NCBI RefSeq assembly: GCF_037975245.1
Contig: NC_092579.1
Coordinates: forward strand, 7,127,001-7,191,000
DNA: 64,000 bases
Origin: Apostichopus japonicus
Taxonomy: Eukaryota; Echinodermata; Holothuroidea; Aspidochirotida; Stichopodidae
Reading direction: 5' to 3'
In this document: piece after piece, positions 24,021 through 33,400 of the stretch
Layout: every line of letters begins with the position of its first letter
How positions within the stretch are numbered: position 1 is the first letter of the stretch
Program-made: the position numbers and the translations under genes
Notes under the pieces: model-generated
Database searches by the model: none
Told to the model about the DNA's origin: nothing
Seen by the model: only the letters and a program-made list of their open reading frames with translations

Positions 24021-24970
24021 CTCGGGATATATTCAACAGAAAGTATCAGGGAACTTGTGTAAACTTTAGTACTCATACTCATGATTAAACCCTTGTACTC
24101 ATATTGAGGAAAATTCTACTTGTACTCAATACTTATTGTAGGGAACGTATAATCATAAATGCAGTACAAACATATACAAGTTTATGTACACGTGTGATGT
24201 CTCTTCAATCATATTAGTGAATGAGGATAGTAACAACCTTGCTATAATTGTTCCTAATGGCTGTTATTTTTACATCACACATCATATGTGGTAAATAAGA
24301 TACGAACTGCGCGCCGAAAGTTTTTGTAACAATTTGAAATGCAATCTCAATAGTTAGTTTAATGAACCACATTTTTATGGGATATGCTATATGGAAAGAA
24401 AAAAAAAGGAAAATTGTCCATAAATCATTGCAAAAAGCTGCTTAATAAACCAATCAGGATCCAGTGTCAGTGAAGATTATACTATCCCTACTTTTTTTAA
24501 ATGTGTGGTTTTCAAATCAGGGAAAAAAATTAAATGACGTATGATTTGCAGTTTCGGTTTTATTTTCTTCTTTTCATTTTCATTTTCAAATTCTTGTTTC
24601 TTTTCTTTTCGTTTCTCTATTTCTATCCTTTTCTCTTTTTTCATTTGTAGTTTTCTTTCCTTGGTGTGCTTCAAAATTGTCACAATTTATATTTTGGAAA
24701 ATATCTCCCTAGAGAACAAAGTAATATAGTCTGATTGGTTTTTTGTTTATGTTTTATCTAGTATTAAGATTACTACCGTAAACAAAATCTGATGTTATGT
24801 GTCCAAGAAGCGCATCTGTAAAAAGAACCAAAAATATGACCCTATCAAAAGAGTTTACATGAGCAGGACAGAAACTCATATTTTTCCCATTTTTATGGTC
24901 TTGATATATATTCCAAATTTCACGAAGTAAATTCTACTCCTTGCACTGCGGCAACTTAAAAAACTATGGT
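24021..24970. other. Non-coding; degenerate array edge and pyrimidine tract
   Basis: TTGTACTCAT-like remnants extend to about 24130. A TTTC/TTCT-rich tract at about 24555-24660 produces low-complexity ORFs on both strands. Nothing else seen. Confidence 0.5.
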
Positions 24971-25190
24971 TACAGAAGCTTCCAATACTCTGGGTCTTAT
25001 CTCTGGAACAAGTTACCAGATCACATTCGAACATGCTATAAACTTTCTACTTTCAAAAGTCTACTTAAGACCCATTTTTTCACTTGTTCTTTTGTAAATT
25101 AATTTACTTTCTCTGTAAAGCGCTTTGAGCAGTAACTTTTGTTTACTGATTTGGCGCTATATAAGTCTCATTTATTATTATTATTATTAA
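24971..25190 (+). mobile_element. LINE (non-LTR retrotransposon) 3' end, 5'-truncated
   Basis: The frame beginning at about 24975 reads YGYRSFQYSGSYLWNKLPDH, then IRTCYKLSTFKSLLKTHFF and a stop at 25098. This matches the C-terminal tail of CR1/L2/Jockey-type reverse transcriptases (RSF...LWN.LP..IR....L..FK..LKTHFF). It is followed by a 3' UTR with GTAAAGCGCTTTGAGCAG and TTTGGCGCTATATAAGTC and a (TTA)n tail ending at 25190. The catalytic reverse transcriptase is absent, so this is a dead-on-arrival copy. The family name within the LINEs is not resolvable from this piece. Confidence 0.85.
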
Positions 25191-25261
25191 AAAGAGGGTA
25201 ATATGTACCACATCAACTGATATTTGTACTTGCTTGCGAGTGCATGCATAAACAAGACTCT

Positions 25262-25600
25262 GGTGATATGGAGGAAGGAGAGGGTGAAGGAAGGGTGAAG
25301 GGATGGAGAAAGGAAGATTGAGGAAGGGGGAACAAGGGTGAAGGGATGGAGAAAGGAAGATTGAGGAAGGGGGGACAAGGGTGAATGGGTGGAGAAAGGA
25401 AGAGTGAGGGGGGCAAGGGTGAAGGAATAGGATAAGGAAGAGTGAGGGGGGCCAAGGGTGAAGGAATTGGGAAGAAGAGTGAGGGGGGACAAGGGTGAAG
25501 GATTGGGGAAAGAAAGAGTGAGGGGTGACAAGGGTGAAGGCATGGGGAAAGAAAGAGTGAGGGGTGACAGAATGGGGAAGAAGAGGGAGGGAAGGACAAG
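25262..25600. repeat. Purine-rich minisatellite, ~40-43-bp units
   Basis: Units such as GGGGACAAGGGTGAAGG + ATTGGGGAAAGAAAGAGTGA repeat about eight times with substitutions. The plus strand is nearly all A/G. The open minus frames of up to 209 codons (25143-25772) are periodic translations of this tract (serine/proline/leucine-rich), not a protein gene. Confidence 0.9.
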
Positions 25601-25910
25601 GGATCCTTTCCTTCTTACTGACATGGTAACATCCTCCAACAATATGTTCAATAACTCCTAATGTGAGACAATCACTCTGTACAGTGCAGCACATGCTAGT
25701 AAATTTTCCCAAACGTTTCTTAAGAATGGATTTTATGACAGTATTTTTCATGAGGTTACTAATCGTTGCCATTGAGAAGGAATATTTAGAGATACTTGAA
25801 TCAATGCAGAGAAAATTTCTCTAAAGGTTGCAGACGAGAGGTATTAAAATTTGGACCAATTTTTTATTTCCTAAAATATTTGGTTTATAAAGTGAAATGA
25901 ATGGGATCGC
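25601..25910. other. Non-coding, no recognised feature
   Basis: AT-rich spacer between the purine array and the SINE cluster. Confidence 0.4.
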
Positions 25911-26110
25911 CACCAACGAAGGGCTGGAGAGCTCAGTTGGATGAGCCCTAGTCTCGTAAACCCAGAGGCCACTGGTTTGAGATTCATACTAGCCGTGCAT
26001 TTCTCTGTTTTTCCCTTTGTCTACAATATCCCTGACAGTGGTTCCGTTATTCATTTATGTACCTATATAATGAAATATAAAGTCAAATTTCTCTTGAAAT
26101 CCCTGCCATA
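25911..26110 (+). mobile_element. tRNA-Thr-like SINE, family 2, copy 1
   Basis: ATCGCCACCAACGAAGG precedes GAGCTCAGTTGGATGAGC (A box), TAGTCTCGTAAACC (anticodon arm with CGT, as in tRNA-Thr), CAGAGGCCACTGGTTTGAGA (variable arm and diverged B box). The non-tRNA body TCATACTAGCCGTGCATTTC, TCTGTTTTTCCCTTTGTCTA recurs in copy 3. No acceptor stem closes, so it is a SINE rather than a tRNA gene. Confidence 0.7.
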
Positions 26111-26191
26111 ATATTTCTGGGTTGTATCAATTGAAACTGTGGCACTGTGAATTCTGAATTGCACCCCTAGAATAAAAAAAATCGCTGTGTA

Positions 26192-26290
26192 AGGATCGCC
26201 ACCAACTAAGGACTGGATAACTCAGTTGCATGGTCAGAGTGAAAGTCCTGTTCAAGCCGTGCAAGGCACAGCTCCTGCAGGTTAATTGGA
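26192..26290 (+). mobile_element. tRNA-like SINE, family 2, copy 2 (rearranged)
   Basis: GGATCGCCACCAACTAAGGA repeats the leader of copy 1, followed by TGGATAACTCAGTTGCATGG (A box-like), a shortened tRNA region and AAGCCGTGCAAGG from the body. The B box is lost. Confidence 0.5.
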
Positions 26291-26454
26291 ACTGCTTTTT
26301 TTTTTTTTTATGATTGGGAAAAACAGCCAATCGAGGAGTTTAAAGTAACAAATGAGATTGAAGACAAGCAGTACAAAAATTTGGAAGCTTTAAAAGCGAG
26401 AAGGGAGCTACTTATGAAAAATAATGGGATGTTGCCCCAGAACTGACAAACCCA

Positions 26455-26504
26455 CCCTGCCGGGATCAGGGAGTTGTTATGGAATAACAACTCCCTGCCG
26501 GGAT
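26455..26504. repeat. Perfect 14-bp hairpin inside a 12-bp direct repeat
   Basis: CCCTGCCGGGAT occurs at 26455-26466 and 26493-26504. The stem CAGGGAGTTGTTAT (26467-26480) pairs perfectly with 26484-26497 around a GGA loop. The right direct repeat shares its first five bases with the stem. The layout looks like a templated or snap-back insertion rather than a known element. Confidence 0.8.
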
Positions 26505-26551
26505 GTACCCTTATGCTAAGAAAAAATAAAAAGTTAAAATAAAACATAGCT

Positions 26552-26690
26552 CCCGGTGACTGGACTGTTCCCCAGTTGGTAGAGCATTGGGTTTTATTTG
26601 AATCCAGAGGTCATTGCTTAGAATCCCATTCTAGTCATAAACTTCTTTGTTCTTTTCCTGATTAATTAAAATACTTGGGGTGTCAATATG
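26552..26690 (+). mobile_element. tRNA-like SINE, family 2, copy 3
   Basis: CCCAGTTGGTAGAGCATTGG (A box), AATCCAGAGGTCATTG, then a diverged B box CTTAGAATCCC, then CTAGTCATAAACTTCTTTGT, TCTTTTCCTG, parallel to copy 1 body (CTAGCCGTGCATTTCTCTGT). More diverged than copy 1. Confidence 0.6.
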
Positions 26691-27880
26691 GATTCAGAGG
26701 CATATATACTGTATATGTGAATACTAAGAACTTGGATATATGCTTGAGATTACAATTCTTTCAACAGACTTGATCTCCATAGAACTAAATAAACGCAGAT
26801 ACACCAGAACTCCTTCCTTAATTAGACTCAGAAATCCTTCCTTAATGTGGTCACTGGAGTCCATTAAGCGTGGCCCCCATGAGTATCCATCCCAAGGGAA
26901 TCTTAAAACTTGGGCGAATCCGTTTACCATCATTCGAAGATGTTGTGTGCTGTGTGAACTGTATTTACTGTTAATAACAATCACCTTATTTTTTTTTACT
27001 ATTTTTAACAAATAAAAATAGTACTATTTACATAAGGATAACTATTTATGATGATAGGCATCAAGGTAAAAAGCAAAAATTTACACTGCATTTGTACTTC
27101 CCATTCCCTATAAATACTAACAGCCCGAAAAAAAATTCTAGGAAAAAAAAATAGGAAAAGAAGAAAAACATGTTCTTTTATCTACCAAGTTCTTGCTATG
27201 TAGTTAAAAAACCGAGGAAGTGATATTCCCTTGGTAATGTGAGTAAGCCAGCTTCACATCTAACCCATAGATATTTAATCACTAAATCTATTTGGAGGCT
27301 CATTGATGCATGGCAAGCAAGAAACGAAGTGGCCTATCCCTGGTGATGCCCGCAAAATAGCTTGGTTGTAGTCATCAGCTGATGGAACACAGGGAGAACG
27401 ACAGAATGAGAGGAAAAAAATATAGATAGGAGAAAGAAGATGAAGAGGAAGAAGAAGAAGGAAAAGAAGATTGGGGAAAAAAAAGAAACTGCCAATGACA
27501 GTGTTCTTAATTGGATTGCAGCTCCCACACATGACTGTCTGACAAAGGGGAAGAGTTATATACAGGTGGTTGGCTTCATTAAGCTAGCAGCCATTGCCAC
27601 CTGAGAAATATATACGATAGTTCAGCGGCCATTAGTTGGGCATCACCCCATACAGTGCTATTTATTGTACATATCAGCCTCCTCGAGTAGTTTGAGGATA
27701 CAATCTATCTTTCTTTGTCTAATGTGCAGATTTAAATTAAGAATTGCCATGCCAACGTACGGAAAACAGCTAAAATGCTGCCTTTTTCTTGTTTTTCTTT
27801 TAAGGATATTGCTGCCCCCAAACCATATATATTCGTTTCGAGAGAAGGATGAAGTATGTTGTATACCAACGCATGGTCTA
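26691..27880. other. Non-coding, no confident feature
   Basis: Open frames at 26724-27015 exist on both strands over the same bases and show no recognisable domain. A GAAGA-rich tract lies at about 27400-27490. No splice-flanked exon identified. Confidence 0.4.
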
Positions 27881-28045
27881 AAAGTATATGGGTTCATAAG
27901 AATAAGTATTTTAATGTATTATCATGTATAATGTTAAAGTATATATGGGTTCAAAAGAATAATTGTTTTAATGTATTATAATGTATAATTTAAAAGTATA
28001 TGGGACGTTCCAAAGAATAATTATTTTAATGTATTATTTATCATG
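27881..28045. repeat. ~56-bp AT-rich tandem repeat, three units
   Basis: AAAGTATATGGGTTCATAAG, AATAAGTATTTTAATGTATT, ATCATGTATAAT repeats at about 27881, 27936 and 27992 with substitutions. Confidence 0.85.
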
Positions 28046-28954
28046 ACTAACTTTTGTAAACAGTTCACATCGAATGTGAAATCCTAGTAAAATCCTGCTT
28101 AACATGAGAGAGATCACATCAGATTTTAAATTATTAATGAAGTCTGAAGAAATTTAAGCTGGTTAATTAAAAAATACAAAGATCCTCAGCTTTTGAACCA
28201 GATCTCAGCTCTAGTCTGCTCGTTATGATGATCTCCTGAGGATTGAGGATATGTAATAAACTCAATGGAAAACAACATTGTTGATGATGAAGCAAAACAA
28301 AGATGGAGAAAATTAAAGAAATAAACAAAATAGATATAGGAAAATAAATTGAAAGTTGTGTAAACTTGACGTACTGTATTTGATACATTGATCCTTGACA
28401 CCACAATTTTGATGATCATGAAATAAAACAAGACAATTTTTGAACTTTTACTGTAATTCTTTTCACATTTCCCCTTTTTCTTGCTGCTAGTGTATGTTTT
28501 TCTAGCTCACTGTATAGTCTGAGTTGTTGTGCTATGGGTGCATGCAGGTATTATTTTAGAAGTCTACTTTGCTATGTCAGTGGTGGAATTGAAACTCATT
28601 CCTACTGCTGCTGTGGTTTTTTCTCCTTCCTTTATTGCCCTGTATTTTCAATTGCTGTATCAGAAGGGACTTCAACACCCACAGTATGTTCTCTCGTTTT
28701 TAACTTCTCTTAGGGGTCCCCCTAATCTCTCCTTACATTTGCTTGTTCTGATTTCTATCTTTCATCATAGTTGTTTCTAATTATTCTGTAAATTCATCCC
28801 TTTGAAATGATTGGAATGAACACCACAGTATACTATTAGTACCACTCCAGAATACACACCAAGATGGGACAAATGTTTTCTATACTAAACCTTCACTTCC
28901 TACTTCAAAGTACTTGTAATTGACTACATGTTTGGATATCCTGGTTTCTCTCAG
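28046..28954. other. Non-coding, no recognised feature
   Basis: Short ORFs without motifs. Nothing else seen. Confidence 0.4.
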
Positions 28955-30195
28955 ATACAGAATACGTACTGTTCATACTGTTAGTAAGAGTGCTTTGAAG
29001 CATGATATGAGAGGACAGTATAGAGTGGTATTAGCATTATAATCATGTAAAGGTTAGGAACTGTTCATACTGTCAGTACGAGTGCTTTGAAGCATGATAT
29101 GAGAGGACAGTATAGAGTGGTATTAGCATTATAATCATGTAAAGGTTGGGAACTGTTCATACTGTCAGTACGTGTGCTTTGAAGCATGATATTAGAGGAC
29201 AGTATAGAGTAGTAGTAGCATTAGATAAAGGTTACGTACTGTTCATACTGTCAGTACGTGTGCTTTGAAGCATGATATTAGAGGACAGTATAGAGTAGTA
29301 GTAGCATTAGATAAAGGTTACGTACTGTTCATACTGTCAGTACGAGTGCTTTGAAGCATGATATGAGAGGACAGTATAGAGTGGTATTAGCATTATAATC
29401 ATGTAAAGGTTAGGAACTGTTCATACTGTCAGTACGTGTGCTTTGAAGCATGATATTAGAGGACAGTATAGAGTAGTAGTAGCATTAGATAAAGGTTACG
29501 TACTGTTCATACTGTCAGTACGTGTGCTTTGAAGCATGATATGAGAGGACAGTATAGAGTGGTTATTAGCATCAGAATCAAATAAAGGTTAGGTACCGTT
29601 CATACTGTCATATGACAGGACAGTATGGAGTGGTTATTAGAATTAGAATCAGATAAAGGTTAGGAACTGTTCTTACTGTCAGTACGTGTGCTTTGAAGCA
29701 TGATATTAGAGGACAGTATAGAGTAGTAGTAGCATTAGATAAAGGTTACGTACTGTTCATACTGTCAGTACGTGTGCTTTGAAGCATGATATGAGAGGAC
29801 AGTATAGAGTGGTTATTAGCATTAGAATCAAATAAAGGTTAGGTACCGTTCATACTGTCATATGACAGGACAGTATGGAGTGGTTATTAGAATTAGAATC
29901 AGATAAAGGTTAGGAACTGTTCTTACTGTCAGTACGTGTGCTTTGAAGCATGATATGAGAGGACAGTATAGAGTGGTTATTAGCATTAGAATCAAATAAA
30001 GGTTAGGTACCGTTCATACTGTCATATGACAGGACAGTATGGAGTGGTTATTAGAATTAGAATCAGATAAAGGTTAGGAACTGTTCTTACTGTCAGTACG
30101 TGTGCTTTGAAGCATGATATCAGAGGACAGTATACAGTGGTATTAGCATTATAATCAAAGGTTAGGAACTGTTCATACTATCAGTATGAGTGCCT
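28955..30195. repeat. ~95-bp tandem array with foldable monomers and a short-unit variant
   Basis: About 15 units: GTTCATACTGTCAGTACGTG, TGCTTTGAAGCATGATATGA, GAGGACAGTATAGAGTGGTT, ATTAGCATTAGAATCAAATA, AAGGTTAGG. Each monomer has ATACTGTC and GACAGTAT as inverted arms around GCTTTGAAGC, so it can fold. A shorter unit (CATACTGTCATATGACAGGA then CAGTATGGAG) alternates with full units near 29.6, 29.85 and 30.01 kb, giving a higher-order repeat. Diverged units in inverted order lie at 19.82-20.03 kb. Confidence 0.96.
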
Positions 30196-31023
30196 TTGAT
30201 TATAGTTCTTTCCATATTTTAAGGTTTCTTCAACAGTATAGTTAAAACTTTCCCCATTTTTCTTCGGAAAGTTCTAGTCTTCTTTACAGTCCACTTTCAA
30301 AGACTGGGAAATAATTACTGGAAGATATTTAAGTAGTTGAAGTACCGACTTTGTAGAAATATGACACACTATGCATCACCTAACTATTGAAATTGATACT
30401 GATAATTAACTTCTAGCACACATGGAATTTTATTATTAAAAAAAAAAAAAGACTTACCACAATATCCCACTCAAATTTTAGAGTAACCTGCAGACCCAAT
30501 TATAACAAATCCCTTCCTCCCAAAACCAGGTTCGTATTGCAAAATGTTCTCGCAGGACTTTTTTTTCTTTCCCGCCACCGGTTTCTCTTGGCGGTAAGCT
30601 CTTCCGGTTTTACTGATACAGCCACTAATCTATAATTTATGTGTCCTCTGGGAGCAATAATTCAAGGCCAAAACCGACCTTAGGTCACCAATTTTAATTG
30701 ATATCAGAACCTCCATAAAATAGTTACTTCAAATTATTTTTGCAAGACTCTTCAAACTTCAGTAAAAGATGTGGTTAGCTTTATCAACAACAAAGTAACA
30801 ATTCTCATTTGGCAAACCACATAGGGACTCTTTTTTCTTTTTTAATTATTAGTCTGTTGACAGAGAGAAAAAGATACCTGAGTGAATCACTGATCTATAC
30901 CAAAAAATGACAGGTATGAAAATGTCATGATTTATTATCTGATGATGTAAAAAGAATTCTAGAAATTATCTGGTTGTCCTATGAGTAACCTCTAAAAGAA
31001 AATGACTCCACTGTCTACGTTCT
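30196..31023. other. Non-coding; possible 30-bp mini-exon (minus)
   Basis: At 30460-30489 the minus strand reads acceptor GGGTCTGCAG, then ten codons (VTLKFEWDIV), then donor GTG|GTAAGT. Phase 0 at both ends would be compatible with the downstream rhomboid exon, but ten residues cannot be matched to a family. Otherwise nothing recognised. Confidence 0.2.
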
Positions 31024-31031
31024 GATTAGAG

Positions 31032-31555
31032 CAGGGTTTCCCTAACTTTATCCCTCACGAACCTCCTGTGGACGTCAGAGTTGTCAACGAACCCCCAACT
31101 TTTCGAGACACGATCTGAGTAATTATTATAATATAATACTCATAACAGTGCTCCGTAAAGGCTCAAGTTCATAGTGTAATATTGTAATGAAAAAAAAAAC
31201 AAGAAATGAACAACTATTTATTTGGAAACTTCAAGATCAGATCAGCTCTTTATCTTCCCGACGTACTGTCTTGCGTACATCAACCTTACCAAAGTCATGC
31301 GGCCTGTGTCTGTTTCATAATTCAGTTATTTATCATTGCACAGTACCGTATTACTATTGCAGCATATGCGTATGTAACGCGAAAGGAGTTTGTCGATAGG
31401 TATGACTTTTGTACATTAATAAACTATATGATATATCAGATTTTAGTTCAACAAAAAGTACTCTAGTTTTGACTTTCAGAAACGTCTCACGAACTCCCTG
31501 GGATGGACTAACGCACCCCCTGGGGGTTCATGCACCCCAGTTAGGGAACTCCCTG
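31032..31555. mobile_element. Non-autonomous hAT-like transposon with perfect 8-bp target duplication
   Basis: The left end is CAGGGTTTCCCTAACTTTAT and the right end in reverse complement is CAGGGAGTTCCCTAACTGGG. Both have the YARNG start and the TTCCC-AACT style of hAT (Charlie-like) ends. GATTAGAG flanks both sides exactly (31024-31031 and 31556-31563), the 8-bp duplication expected for hAT. The interior has no transposase frame, so mobility would depend on an enzyme encoded elsewhere. This is the best-defined transposon insertion in the window. Confidence 0.9.
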
Positions 31556-31870
31556 GATTAGAGCATCTGTTCAAGTTTTCAATCTCAAGCAAATGTCTCG
31601 TTACAGTCGCATTTAAAACTTCCATTTTGCTCTTACTCTTCTTCCATGTCCTTCTATCGATCATGGCAAACTTTTCTCTTCCTTTGGAGAAGGTCTTTTC
31701 ACTTTCCACAATTAGAATGAGAAAATAAATTAATTCATGAAGATAAACAAATGGAACACTCATTGTTTAGAGAAGTCATCCTTCGTGAACAGAACTCCTT
31801 GGTTGTATTTTACTTTACAACACACACCTCAAGCCTTTAATACTGTACATATGTAGTCTGCCAGAATTAA

Positions 31871-32877
31871 AGGAATTGTCTGGTGGAAGATTTTGATACA
31901 TTGTCCTTGTAGTTATTAATTTTCTCTTTCTAACCATGTAAAAATTGTCCCCATTCGACGTTTTTTTCTTGTAGAAACCTGGTCTTCAAATTCACCAGTT
32001 TCTCACCTAAATTACCGTTTGTTTGAACGCTTCAATATGGTGACTGACGTAGTGCTGGTAAATAGGCAAAACAGGCGACTTGAAGTTAGCAATCCCATTT
32101 CCGCAGCAAATACACTCTCACGTGTACACGCACATGTGATTGCCTATTATATGTAATGTACATACTCACGAACGTATATAGCCTACTGTACCATGCCCAG
32201 TTGGTATACGTAGTGTTGCACATAATATACTCTCACACTCAAACCACAGTTCATAAACTGTTCTTCGAAATCGCTTCGAAATTCACGGATCAAATTTACA
32301 GTAAAAGGAAACTTGAAAAGTGTTCGGAACACTGAAAGATGAAACTTGGCGGAATCGATGTCAGAGCAGAATGTAGTACCGAGAAGCTTAGTATTCGCAG
32401 AACTGTCCGATTGTAAACGTTACAGTAGCCTACATGCGAACATTCTTTGCGTTGGAGCTGGATAGCGTGATGTATAAACAACGAAGAGCACTGTTAAAAC
32501 TTATCTTGTGTTACACAAAGACCACGAAACCACCTATCTACTACATATATGGCGGCTTAAGGAGGTTTTGAAAACATACCTAATTTATAAGAAATTTCAC
32601 CGAAAATTAAGTCCTGAAATTGATGTGTATACAAACGCGGTTTTTGTTGTGATTACTGAAGGTACTGTACGGAGTGTGGGTTATGTCGCAATCTGCATTA
32701 GCGTAGATGACGTAACGTTCTGTACTGTTCAAATCATATTGGAAATGTCCATCCTTAACGATTAAAAAATTGTTTCTCTGTCAAACGCAACATTAGCGTT
32801 CTCATACTTTGACAACATGTTTGGAAAATTATTTATCATTTTTTAAGGTAACTTCTTTGGGCCACCAGACAATCCAT
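31871..32877. mobile_element. Candidate TTAA-flanked DNA element, ~1 kb
   Basis: AGGAATTGTCTGGTGG at the left and CCACCAGACAATCCAT at the right are 16-bp inverted ends with two mismatches. Both are flanked by TTAA (31867-31870 and 32878-32881), as in piggyBac or Kolobok superfamilies. The interior has no recognisable transposase. Short ends and a common flank make this less certain than the hAT element. Confidence 0.5.
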
Positions 32878-33179
32878 TTAATACAACAGAGTTGATCTAC
32901 AATTACACTCAGCCCTCCCCATGAAATAAAAAGAAAAACAGAACTCCAAAGAACATGACATAAATATTCTTCTTACTCTACGTTATCGAGAAAACCATGT
33001 AGTTCAACTTTTTTTCAGAATCTTACCTACCTCTATATTTTGTGGCAACAAAACTGAAAACAAAATGAGACCGCTTAAAATTAAGAATTGCAAAACAAGT
33101 CAAACGGGACTTGCATATAATGGCCGGCAAGTAAACCCTTTTCTTCATACTATTACTCTTTTTTGTGGTATTATTTTCT

Positions 33180-33400
33180 TTGGAGGAGGGAGGAGGTGGG
33201 GGAGAGATGGGATGGGATTTTAAAGGAAATATGTAAAGGAGTATTAAAAAGGGGAGGTAGAAAGAGCTAGAAAGGGGAAGGGAAATGCCAGAGGAAAGGG
33301 TTTATTAGGGAAATGCCAGGGGCAAGGGGGGAGGGGTAGAAAGGGGCAAGGGGAGGTAGAAAGGGGAGTTGGCAAGGCAAGAAGCAAAACCATATGGAAT
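33180..33400. repeat. Purine-rich low-complexity tract
   Basis: G/A-rich plus strand with recurring AAAGGGG, GGGAAATGCCAG and GGTAGAAAGGGG words; partly tandem. Confidence 0.8.

Noticed and set aside
25143-25772. 209-codon minus-strand ORF, longest in the window
   Set aside because: It is the translation of a purine-rich minisatellite; overlapping frames are equally open and periodic.
26724-27015. Overlapping 91- and 95-codon ORFs on both strands
   Set aside because: Neither has a recognisable motif or consensus splice borders.
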